From Sarcocystis neurona (taxonomy: Eukaryota > Apicomplexa > Conoidasida > Eucoccidiorida > Sarcocystidae): a DNA stretch of 64,000 nucleotides. The translations under genes and the position numbers were made by a program. This document shows, piece by piece, positions 47,972 to 58,899 of the stretch; the first letter of the stretch is position 1; every line of letters begins with the position of its first letter. Under the pieces are notes generated by a model. That model had not been told where the DNA came from and ran no database searches. It was given only the letters and a program-made list of their open reading frames with translations. The stretch lies in assembly GCA_000727475.1 (NCBI GenBank), contig KL647295.1, forward strand, positions 993,985 to 1,057,984, written 5' to 3'.

Positions 47972-48370
47972 TCAGTGTTTCATCGGACCTGTCGGTGGCT
48001 GTCGCCGCAGTGCTCGACCCTCCGAAATGTCGTGAAATGCGCACTGCGTTCCCGCTGTTTCGACATGCGCGTGCATCACCTCCACGGACAGATTCACTTC
48101 TAGCGGCAGCACCGGTTGCGCCAGCCGCGGATCACCACAACGTCTGTCTGCACTCGGAGTACCTGGAGTACAGTTTAGTGTACAAGCTCTTACCACAAGG
48201 GAAAAGTCGGCGTGTCCACTAACCGGTTTTTTGAGGCTGCACAGGAAGTGGGCCGTCACAATGTTTATCGCTGTGCTGCTCTTGGTTTCTCGCATAATGA
48301 TACAGCGGACTACCACTGCTGTTGCTGCTGCTCGTGCGGCTGCTGCTGTTACTGACGATGAAAAACGCAT
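47972..48370 (-). CDS. hypothetical ORF, 132 residues
   Basis: An ATG-started minus frame with an Ala-rich start and a region of alternating residues (PLEVNLSVEVMHAHVETAG) suggestive of beta strands. The + strand also offers exon-like segments over 48.0-48.4 kb (with the acceptor GCTGTCGCCGCAG), so strand is uncertain. A Gln/Arg-rich minus frame (48756-48508) lies upstream and could be an earlier exon. No family recognised. Confidence 0.3.
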   Translation of the reverse strand: MRFSSSVTAAAARAAATAVVVRCIIMRETKSSTAINIVTAHFLCSLKKPVSGHADFSLVVRACTLNCTPGTPSADRRCGDPRLAQPVLPLEVNLSVEVMHAHVETAGTQCAFHDISEGRALRRQPPTGPMKH

Positions 48371-49276
48371 CTTTTTGTGGCTGGTGAAAAGCCGCTGCCA
48401 TTACTTCGCTTCATTCTGCGAATGCAGTAAGCCTCGTCATCCTTTCCCTGTTCATTCGGCGGGAGAACTTTTGAGGGCGCTTCTGCATTCATTCACTTGC
48501 AGTCAATTCACGGAACCGGGCCATTTCCCGCAACGGTTTGCTGGTGGGTGCTGGCAGCTGTATCTCTCGGCCTGAGTCCCCCGCACGCGCGTGGCTGCCG
48601 CTGTTTCTGCTCGTTGTTCTTTTGCCGCTGTCCGAGATCGTAGTCCTGCCGCATACTGCTTGTGCGCTTAGAGCCCCTTCTGCTGCAGTTGCATCTTCTG
48701 CATCGGCTGTGCTTCATTGCTCGTGTCGTACCCAGAAACACAGCACCTCTAGACATAGGGCCACCAGACGTGTGACTGTGCTAAAAACCTGAGTCAACTG
48801 CACTCTTTCCACGCAACGGCGGTGACGGCGTCTCTATTCTGTATTGAGGAGTTCTTTGTCGCGTTTGTGGTCGGTACCATTGTTGCAATTTGCAATGGCC
48901 TTCTGGCTAGTGGGTGTGCATACACCTATATATGTATTGATGAATCTCGGCTAATTTCCGGACGTTATGCCCACGCAAGTGTATCTTGACAAACTTGCGT
49001 GTACTAAACCCTGGATACAGATGCGTATGCACGTCAGCACACATCTCGTCCTGGCTCGCTTCACGCGTGCTTACGTATACGTATGTGTGTATTTGTTACC
49101 CTTGATGAGTTACTTGCGTCTTGGAGCGCGTGTAAACGGACAAGGATGCATACGTTACTTTGCTGCATCCTACGTGTAAAGTGTTGCTGCATGTCTTGAA
49201 AGGTGTTTCCGAGAGCTTTCTATACAGGCAACATCGAGCCTGGTGCCACGTGCCTTGTGCATCATTTCCGTGGCAG

Positions 49277-50542
49277 AGGAAGCAGAAGACTGCAGCAGCA
49301 GCAGCGGCAGAAAGTGCAACACCATCAGCTCCCAGGGCATCGTCTATGACACAGGCAACGCCACAACAGTGTGGAGTATGCATCTTTCTACAGTAGCAGC
49401 CTGAGGCAGCGCACGAGGTGTAGCCGGCAGCCGCTCAAGTCCCATCCGCGACCCGAACTACAGCTGCGCACGGGAGTGCAGCAGCTCAACCAGCCGCAGA
49501 TGCATTAATACCGTTACTATTCCTCGACAGAGCTACAAAATCAAGAAAGGCAGAAAACGAGTCTTCGACAGCCCCGCACACATCAGCAGGCACAAACTGT
49601 ACTGGGGGACTGTTAGAGCAGACGAGGCAGCAGGTGACCACCCAGCGGACGCTGTGGCAATCACACAAGTGGTAAAACGTGTCACCTGCAGACGATGACG
49701 TGTTCTCTTCGCGTGGCTGCAGGCTGCTGCTGCCGAAGCTACACGAACAGTAGCACTACGAAAGCAACCACGTAAGGCAGCGCGGGAAGCGCAAGTGTAC
49801 TGTTGGCGGCCAAGGGACCAAAACTGCCTGTTTGATATCCACAAACAAAGTCGGCGGCGGTAGCCGCTGCCATTGCTCGAATGTGTGTACCCTTGAGCTA
49901 CGAGCAGGGGCGAGAAAACTCAACTGTAACCGGTGACACTGGTGCTACGATTTCTGGTGGGCTGTGAGGCGTCCGCGTCAGTAGCGCCAGTAGCAGCTGC
50001 GCAGAAGGGAACAAATGGCAGCGACACCTGGCCAGTAACAACAGCTGCGCGACACCAGCTGTGCCCTTCCCAGCTTCAATGCTGTGAATGCAGTAGCACC
50101 ACCCGCGTCAACTCCAGCACGTGTACAACACAAAAAACACGACAGCAGTCGCAGCGACCGGTACTGAAGGACATCCAGCATTTGCTACATCATGAACCGA
50201 GTTGCGGCAATAGAAGCAAGCAACCCTATCTCTACAATTGCTGCAGTACTAGCAGCAATTCCACCGGTAGACCACACAACTGCACAGGTGGCAGGCGCAG
50301 CCGGATATGCAGTAGCAGGAAGGCCTATGCTCTTCTCCGGATGGGTGTTGGAGGAGCCCTGCAGCGATAGAACCGGCTACCAGAAGTTCAAGTACAAACT
50401 AACTAGGAGAATCAAGTCTATCGTCAACGGCTACATCGACGTCAGCAGCCTCCATCTGAATGAGCAGAAGCAGCCGCAAGGAGGGAGATGTGCTGATTGC
50501 GCGTGCCAGAATATGTTGGAATTTTGCGTGGAAGCGAAGTGA
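49277..50542 (+). other. probable multi-exon coding region; terminal frame 50192-50542
   Basis: A segment after CCGTGGCAG at 49277 reads as Cys/Ser-rich protein (EEAEDCSSSSGRKCN) and requires a phase 1 donor. Further Ala/Thr-rich segments follow (for example near 49424-49640, and after GTGGCTGCAG near 49729). The last frame has an ATG at 50192 and encodes 116 residues: an Ala-rich start, a basic stretch (FKYKLTRRIKSIVNGYID) and a Cys cluster (CADCACQN). The pieces are in different frames and a full model could not be threaded. In-frame stops between similar-looking segments at 49421 and 50165 raise the option of a decayed gene. Confidence 0.38.
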
Positions 50543-50837
50543 AGCGACGGAACTCACGCTGACGCATTTTGCCCAAGATGATGCATAGTTTCTCCTGTGC
50601 ACGAGTGCCGGCTACCGGCAGCAGAAACGACAGGCGAGAGCAACAGCGGGCGGCAGTAGGGCCCAGCAGCGGCGCTCAGCAGGAGCGGCCGCGTTTGATA
50701 TGCATATTCTTAGTAGCGTGTAGCCACACAGGCAGACAAATTAAGACACTCTATCCTTTTAGCTCCTTCTCCGATCTACTCGCACCCAGGTTGTTTCCGC
50801 TCGGTGCTAACCTTTTAACACATCAGGCATCTATTTA

Positions 50838-51473
50838 CTACTACCACTGCTGCTACTATAGGCCTACTCCTACTACTGCTACGACACACCTACTCCTATA
50901 GTGCGACTACTACTACTACTACTACCACTACCACCACCGTACTAGTACTACTACTACTACTGCTACCACTACTACTGATATACCACAACCCCGGCTAATA
51001 CTAGTATTATGATAGGTAGTTTCCGTACTACCAGAGCTTTCAGTAGGGGGAGACACGAGTGTACTAGTAAAAACAGTATTCTCCTTTTTATCCTCGTCCT
51101 TCTGTTAGCAACACTAATTGTAGCAGATTTACCACTAGTAGTAATCTCCCCGACAGTAGCAGTAGTTGTTGTATCGCTTTAGTGGTGGTGGTATGGTATC
51201 ACTGGCAGTTGTTGTTTAGGAGTGATACAACGGTAATAGTAGCAGTCGTATTAGCTCGATAGCAGTAGTAGGAGTAATGGTTCCAATGCTAGCGTGAATG
51301 CTACAAATGAACTCGGCAGCAGCACTTGTTGTTGTATAGTAGTAGGGGTAGTGTAGCACTGGTAGCTGTAGTAGTGTAGCAGCAGCAGTAGAGTTGTAGT
51401 ATCAACAACGTAATAGTACTAATACAGCAGCTGCCTCGTAGAAGTAGTACTAGTAATATAGTAGTGTGTACTT
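50838..51473. repeat. strand-switching TAC/GTA triplet repeats
   Basis: From 50838 to about 50980 the + strand is rich in TAC/ACT/CTA triplets. From about 51137 to 51473 it is rich in GTA/TAG/AGT, the reverse complement. About 150 bp of mixed sequence separates the arms. Together they form a large imperfect inverted repeat. Confidence 0.85.
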
Positions 51474-51479
51474 CTATGT

Positions 51480-53400
51480 TTGACAAACAAACCCACTGCA
51501 CAGACGTAAACGAAGGACGTCAAATGCAAGTGGACTTCCAAGCAACGAAGTCCTTTCCAAACGTAAAGAATGAATCAAAGCGTTACGGGGCAGACGCAGA
51601 GCTGTTCAGTGTTACCGACCGAAAGATCTCGACATACTGCTCTTCAAGAGCAGAGAATGATTCTTGCCGATGGACGCGGAAGTCACAGATATGAATTCGT
51701 AGAATGTATTTAATTCACAGTGCTACCTATAGATGGTACGCGGTCATCGCAAGAATACAGTTCCAAGACATGCAACGGAGATCGTCCTTCCACATTCGTG
51801 TATCTATTTGAACTTCCCAGTGAAATACCGACTTACACAGGAATGAACCGCAGCACAGTCGCACGCGGGGTCCAGTCATACAAACGTGCACGACACGTAC
51901 GTGTATCTCTAACTACGTACACGTACACGTGCACATACGCGTACACGCGTACAAACTCACATGCGTATCCATGAGTATGTACATACGTGCCGGTACCTAT
52001 ACGCAAAGTGAGGAAAGGAGCCACTGGAGCGTCCTGTAATTGACTTCCTCGCCCTGTGATACATATGCACGCGCACGTACATATACATACACGCGTGTAC
52101 ACACGTGTGTACATACTCCCCCATGTACTAGGCAGAGACAGGCGGGCAACAAGAGGGAGGGACTGATACACATATACATGTACACCTGATAGATGTCTGC
52201 CGTACATACACGAGAAAGTTGAGTGCTTCAGCTCTCGGTTTCTCGTTTTCTCTCATGGATCTCGGGTGCTTCTCTTCTCAACTCTCATACTACGTTCACC
52301 GTGTATGAGTACGCAAACACGAACGCACAGGTATCTACGTATTAGCCTTCACGTGTGTGAGTACACGTACACAGACATATGCATACCACACACACGGACT
52401 TCCCTGTACACAAGTATACATGTATACACAACGCTGACTATATACCTAATATTCGAATGTACAGAAAGACGTTGTGAAGCAAAGCACAACCGAACTCGTC
52501 TGCGTTAGATGTGGTCCCTGCAAAGTGGCGCAAAATCATGCTTAATCACGTCGTCTTGCCCTGTGCCTTCTTCCGTCTCGCCCCTCCCTTTCGCCTACCC
52601 AACCAAACGTCGGTGTACAGGTGCGGTAGCAGAAATCTATAACAACATCTACGGGTGAATCTTGTGTGTATTGTGCATGCCCGTGTGTACCTCCTTTCCT
52701 ACATACACACGTATAAACATAGATGAACAGCTACGAGGACGGAGGAGATTCAAACACGGCAGACGTGCATATGGCCGCTGCCTGTCCACGAAAATGCAGA
52801 CAGCGCACGTGGAACCCCACACACTTTTGACCACACGTACGCACATATGCCACATGGGTGCTCGCATATGTACACATGCAATGAGGTAGGGGAGCAGTGG
52901 GTTCAGTGGAAAACAAAAACCTACCAGTCTGCCCTCAGATGGAGGCGCCGTGCAGGCCTCTTGCTATTCGCACTGGGAAGTCTCTCCCGGTTTGTTGCAT
53001 ATACTATGCATCAGTAGCCAAACCGATGGTACGCGCGACCAGCCTTCTGTATATCGGCGTATATTCACAATGCCTATGTACATGGATACACGCAAACGGT
53101 GATAAGCATTTCGGACAAGAGGAGTGTGTCCGGATTCCAAATATCCTTAGCAACTTCAACTACAGTATAACGCCCGCTGTCCGGTCCCTCGATCATGAAT
53201 GTGAAGGTGTACGTACAGTGTCGAATGCACTCCGTAGCGTTACGAGCTCATGCCCTCCAAGAGCGTGGACATATCTATCCTTGTGAACGCCTTCGGGCTG
53301 GCATACACCACTCAAAAAATTCCACTGCAAGACACCCAGTACTTCTGCCAGCGTATGTCATCCATCCTTCGTTGTGTCCTCCACCTTCATCGTTTCCCGA
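51480..53400. other. gene-poor interval rich in alternating purine-pyrimidine words
   Basis: Words such as ACGTAC, ACACGT and CATATGCA dominate 51.89-52.13 kb and 52.31-52.45 kb. No supported gene. The open frames here follow the repeats. Confidence 0.55.
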
Positions 53401-53415
53401 CAATCTGCTGTAGTA

Positions 53416-56400
53416 TCACTGCGGTCGTGGCATTCCCATGGGGTGGGCTCCCATCATGGGACCAGGCATCATTCCCGCTGGCGGCTGCTGCTGCTGCTGG
53501 TGCGGGGGACCGCAGCTATTGCTGATGCCGCCTGCTGCTCCTGGGTGTGGCAGGGCTCCCCCTGCTCCTCCGTGAGGCATGCCGGCAGCTGCTCCTGGAG
53601 GAGGTCCACCCAGGGCAGCAGCAGCATTGCGCGCAGCAGCAGCAGCGCCTCCTGCAGCAGCAGCAGCGGCAGGGGGCACCATCATCATCATTGGCATCGG
53701 TGCGTGGATTTGATGGGGCATCATAACCATCTCCTGCGGCGCTGGGCCGCCCACGCCGCGGACTGGACCCACCAGTCCCAACGGAGCAGGAGCACCGGCA
53801 GCTGCAAGAGGTACTCCTCTCCCCGCAGGAACCCCTCTGCCTACTGGTGCTGTCGCCCCTCCTGGTCCCGGCGCCACCGGTCCTGCTACTGGTTTCGGCT
53901 TGGCTGGGGGCGGAGCTTCTGCTGTCAGGGTCAGCACGTTCTCGCCTGAAACAGGCAGAAAGGCAACAAAGCGAACGCACGAAACCGACGAGGATGCTAT
54001 GCCAGGAGGGGGATACAACGGTGAAGGCGTGAAAATGAGGAAAGTTGAGGAAAACGGTCAAAAGAGGGATAGGTACTCGGAGAGGTACGACGGCACACAA
54101 ACACAGCTACGATGGAAAGGAGAGCAGCACGTAAACGAAAACAAGAAACGGTACGAGAGAGTCCGGAACGGAGTAGTCAGACTAAGTCAGGAAAGAGACC
54201 ACATGCACTGAAATTCAGGACAAAAAATTGCCAGTCGCAGTATTGGTTGCATCGCGTGAGACGGCAACAGGCAGGAAAGCACGCGACCTAATAACACTGC
54301 ATTAAGAACAATGGCATATTGAGATGAAGGCGTATGTTCTCGCACGCATCTGCTTTCTTATCCTATGGAAGGCACACAGCGAGTAGAATGGACCAAGCAT
54401 GAGCACCTGTGGTAGCCCTGCCGGAGGAAAGTCTGTCGATGTGCGTACAGGCGCCTCCTCATCAGCAAAGTCAGCTTTCGCGCCTACGCACACCGCACGC
54501 GGCACGCTGACCTTTGGTGTGTGTGGACACTCGACGCACCACCGCTCATGGGTGTGGCGTACACATAGCAATCCTTACAGGAGCCCTTCTTCATTTAGCA
54601 GGCAAAAATCGAATCCCGGATACGGGTACGCCGGAGATTGTGATAGTATAAGTCGCGTCACAACACGCAGCACCGCTCATGCGTGTAGCGTTGATATAGC
54701 AAAGCTAACAGGAGCCCTTTCCACTCATCATGCAACACAAAGATCGAATCCCAGATACGTATACGCCAATAACTATAATAAAATAACTCCCGCAACTTGT
54801 TTCGTATGTGTACACACACCGCACACCATCTGACAGCGAAAATTTCTGAGATCGGTGGGTATGGCACGCAACAAGTGACACAAAACTGATGTCTGAGCGC
54901 GGTGTAAAAAGAAACTTTGCTGCGGTCTACTACACTGCAGGTGGTGAAGTAATAATTCGTCGGATGTGTATACGCCGAATATCGGAGAATACAAAAATTG
55001 CAGTACGAACGAAATTCCTGAAATGTGTGCATCTCCGACTGCGTACCGCGAATCATCACGAGGCCCACGCTGCGTTTGATTTCTTTTTCTTCTGTCAAGT
55101 GCTTCCCGTCCGGAAGCTTATGACGAATTTTCAATTTGCGAAACTCCTCCGTGTCCGCCAGTACCACGTTCATGTGCCGGTCGAAGGCTAGGAAACTCCC
55201 GACCATCATACGCGAGTCCTATACAAAGGCGAGGAAACAAAAGCAGTAGCGGCAGCTGATCACGAACACAGAACAGTGGGAGGGGAACGTATGTGTAGAT
55301 ACAGAAGTACAGGAGTATGGACCTGCAGTACGAGAAAATACAAAAGGAGCCTCGAAATCACGCAGCAGCGGCAGCCGGCGTGACTCCGCAGCAGCAAGCC
55401 TTTGCGTCGACGCAGCGAAAGTGTACAGCTGGAATACAAAGGTGGTACCCAGTAAAAGCGTGGCTACCATGACGGGGCAGCACACGCGCAAATACCCACC
55501 ACCGGCGCACACGCTGAACAAGAGCAGCGCCACTACTAAATGTACGCATCAGAAAGAAGTAAACAGGCTTCACTGTCCGTTACAAGCGATGCACCTACAT
55601 GCGCCATAGCGGTGGAACTTCGCAGTAGCCGCCGTCGACAAACGGTCGCAGTACCAAGCGTAGCACAAGCGGCAACAGGAAGCACCTTCCACAGGAGCTC
55701 CGCCATCATCCGAGAACACTTAGAGCACCACCAAAAACGAAAACCGACAATCCCATGTCCTTCCGGACGGCTGCGTGAACGAAGCACTCTGAAGACAGTT
55801 GGGGCAGGCCAATTATACGAGAAGCCGGGCCAACAACCGAAGAACCGTAAAAGTGACAACAACCCTTCCTGCGTTGAAATCCACTGAAGTACTGCCAGAC
55901 AAATACCGCTGTATCTACACATCCACATTTGTGTAGTTCTCCAGCGCATCGACAAAGAAAAGAGGACTCAGCGGCTTATCAGGGCGACGGTATTCGAAGG
56001 TCAAGGACGCACAAACTTACAACAGTGACAGTTACATGCAGTTCACTAGGCTCCGACACGTTTAACAAATACAAGCAACTACATTGAGCACGAACTACAG
56101 GGAACCAGAGAATCAGACACCGAAATACACAGAAAGAGCGGAGTGAAGTCGAAGCCAACTCGGACTACCAAGAAGACATCTACCACCAGTGTACGCTTTG
56201 GAACACACGTTTGGCGTGACGAGCCATACAAGCCCCCCAGAAACAGACCGTTGGCGAACAAAAGAGACGAAATGAGCAAAATGACTCTTCCGACTTGGCT
56301 ATGTTGTCACTTTCGTCTTGTTCGGCGACGACACGAAGAGACACGGCTGCACATAATAGACGTGCCCCCTCCTGACAGTGAATACGCTCGATTTTTCCCC

Positions 56401-56467
56401 TCACCTGTAGACAGACGCGTACGCGGTAATTAACCCACTGCTGCAGACGGGCGTTCTTGGACGGCAT
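53416..56467 (-). CDS. SNRPB: small nuclear ribonucleoprotein SmB/B' (spliceosomal Sm core)
   Basis: SmB is one of seven Sm proteins forming the ring around the U1, U2, U4 and U5 snRNAs in the spliceosome. Three exons join in phase: 56467-56405 (ATG, LQQWVNYRVRVCLQ, donor GTGAGG, phase 0), 55218-55047 and 53945-53416, giving 254 residues. Exon 2 carries Sm1 (DSRMMVGSFLAFDRHMNVVL) and the start of Sm2 (KRSVGLVMIRG). The phase 1 junction completes RGENVL, the SmB signature, at exon 3. After LTLTAEAPPP the protein is a long Pro/Ala/Gly/Met-rich tail with a Gln run, ending GMPRPQ, as expected for SmB rather than other Sm proteins. Acceptors are TTTGTATAG and CCTGTTTCAG. The intron before exon 3 holds a direct repeat. 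Confidence 0.93.
54534..54757. repeat. direct repeat in the second SmB intron
   Basis: Two diverged copies, 54534-54632 and 54665-54757, offset by 131 bp. Shared blocks include ACCGCTCATG, CAGGAGCCCTT and ATCGAATCCC. A tRNA was considered because of the GAATCCC block, but there is no cloverleaf. Confidence 0.75.
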
Positions 56468-56762
56468 TTTGAAAGGACGTAAACAAAATACGAGCGGAGG
56501 ACAAAGACAACGTGATAGAGCAAGAGACGATAGAGGCAGATGTCAAACGGCCTCAATAATCACCACGACTACGGCGGCACAGGCAGAAAAATCAGCAAGA
56601 TACACACGCAGTGTTTTTAGAGCATCAACAGAGAAAAGTCACAGAAGCGACACACTCAAGTTTCGCGGATGATCTTTGTGTCAAGGGCGGCAAGAAGGCT
56701 GGAACCGTGGATATAATTGCAAGACGTCCACTATAGAAACAGAGTAACGTTGCAGGACGACA

Positions 56763-57008
56763 ATGATGAGGATGGGAATTGCCAAAAACTCTAACGCAGG
56801 AACTGATTATAAGGACGCTGCAAAGCGCAAAAGAACTGCACGGACATTAGACTGGAGTACGCTGAGGAAGGGACTGCATGAGGATATAGCAGAGGACACT
56901 ACGAGATGGAGGGAAGTCCAAACAAGGTGGATGAGTAAGGTCCTTCTGAGCGTTGTAGCCGAATGCAATCCACACTGCCGGGAAGAGGATCGAATACGGC
57001 AGTGCTAG
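56763..57008 (+). CDS. hypothetical ORF, 81 residues
   Basis: ATG-started + frame, divergent from SmB and about 300 bases upstream of it. Basic and helical in character (DYKDAAKRKRTARTLDWSTL). It could be a small intronless gene or the first exon of one, since a GTAAGG-like donor lies inside it (ATGA/GTAAGG near 56935). The interval 57.0-58.57 kb holds no other supported feature. Confidence 0.3.
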   Translation: MMRMGIAKNSNAGTDYKDAAKRKRTARTLDWSTLRKGLHEDIAEDTTRWREVQTRWMSKVLLSVVAECNPHCREEDRIRQC

Positions 57009-58576
57009 CATGTTGATGGACTGTCATCCGCAGGAGACGGTCAACCGGTCATGAGCGCGCAAACACAAGACGTGCGGCGTTAAAGTGTACTGAGAAAAGA
57101 GACGAATTGCCAGTTTTCCATCACTGTAGAGTGGCACAAGGACGGAGTACGAGACGACCTTCGCTGATGTATTCAGCCAGGGATTGTCAGAGGCGGCCCA
57201 GACTACGGAGCCCACCGGGGGGGGAGACAGACGCACAGGGGAGAACGGAGAAGCAAACTGGCGCCCCGGCCGTCGCAGAAAGGAAGAACCATAGTGTGTC
57301 TCAGGTGTCCACTGCCCTCACGCTGCCCTTGTACTGGAGAAGACGATAGCGCCTATTGAGGCAGGGGATGTTTACGGCAGAGAGGAGGCAAGCGCAGTAA
57401 GTGCCTGGGGACGGCGAAAGAAGTTACATATGCACGTGAAAAGCCGGCCTAATGACAGAGTCCGTGCTGTATACGGCAAGTAAAAGACTCTCGGCGGCCA
57501 CGACTACAAAAATGTGAAGACAGTTTACCAATTTTGTGTTTTCACAGGCAACCCCGTCCTGCATGCGGAAGATGCGGCGCACCCTCCCACCGCGGACAAC
57601 CAAAGAAAGGCGTTCGGCGGTGCGTGGACAGGGCTAGTCCACTGTTCACAGACGAAAGCGGAGAGAACCTGCGTATCTACGCATGCACCACATATATCTT
57701 GAATTTCTTCATAGCACTGTTGAAGAATTGGCATGTGTAAGCAGCTGCCTTGATGAAACCTAAAAAGGTGTGGACGGCGAGAAGTCCAGCAAGGTGCCGC
57801 CCGGGCAGCGCAGAAGACACAACATTGGAAAAAGAAGAGGGATTTCTTTGACTCACACAAGAGGTCGAATTTAGCGATGCTATATCGAGGTATATGAATT
57901 GCGCACCAAACGACTAGCGCGGTTGACATACGCACGTCCCCAGTCGACCATGTCTCTCCATGACCTGCGAACACCACACACCGTGTTCAGTGAATCCGGG
58001 TACAACAGCGGAAGAAAAATGGCAGAACCGTGGCAACTGATTGCCATACAGATGTTCTGCGAGAGCGCGGCATGAGGCGAGGTAGGCTACTTTCTCTAAC
58101 GACTACCGCTCATCCCAAGCAAAGGTAACACACGCAGACACGTGAACTTTCAGACACAACAATGATGTGTTTGCAGCTCTCCGAAATTTATGTCAACAAG
58201 AAGGAAAATATCCGCAAAACGAGACATAACGAAAATGCAGCGCTTCAAAACCCAGCTGACTCTCAAGACGGAACCAACCCTTCAAGGTGTGGTTGACAAT
58301 GACGGGGCAAAACACAAGAGGCTTCGGTCGACGCAATTGATATAAACGTCGCGGAGTCACGACGTCATTCTTACTGCCACGCATTCCCTTCCCCAAAAAC
58401 GTGTATCATCTATCGATTCGAAAGTAGAGCTCTCTGTACTATGCCAGGCGAATTCTGCCGAGTGATGCACATGAGTTTTACATTTGACTCGTACAATCCA
58501 GAACCTTACAAGGGCGGTCAGATGATTCCTCGTCGGAAAACTCACTGCAGGAGATGAAAGTGAAGGCTTCAGTTTC

Positions 58577-58747
58577 TCAACGCATTCCTCCTGCATGCGT
58601 TGGTAGAAGATTCTTCACGTTGTTGTCCCTTCTCTGCTTTGCTGGTGCATCCTTGTTAATAAAGAAGTACATATTCTTGCTTCCGCGACCGGAAGGCTCT
58701 GCCACCGCATCATGCCTCTTGCCCTTCCACAAGTGAGATTGCTTAAT
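58577..58747 (-). other. candidate terminal exon
   Basis: After an acceptor-like CACTAG a minus frame reads as basic protein (HLWKGKRHDAVAEPSGRG, then NMYFFINKDAPAKQRRDNN) to TGA at 58577. An upstream segment (58881 downward) ending at GTGAAA joins in phase 0. No family recognised. A + frame with a hydrophobic leader (58554-58736) overlaps, so strand is uncertain. Confidence 0.3.
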
Positions 58748-58899
58748 CTAGTGCTCGTCTTGGGAAAGCAGTTCCATGTAGTTTCCCGTATATCCTTCCG
58801 GAAACTTTTCACCGCAGCGTCAACGCCTCGACGTTCAAGTACAGCATTAAATAACATTTTGGGGTATGCACACATATGCACAGCATAGGTAAGTACGTG

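Noticed and set aside
54600..54650. Possible tRNA around an ATCGAATCCC block
   Set aside because: No acceptor stem or anticodon arm can be formed; the block belongs to the intron repeat.
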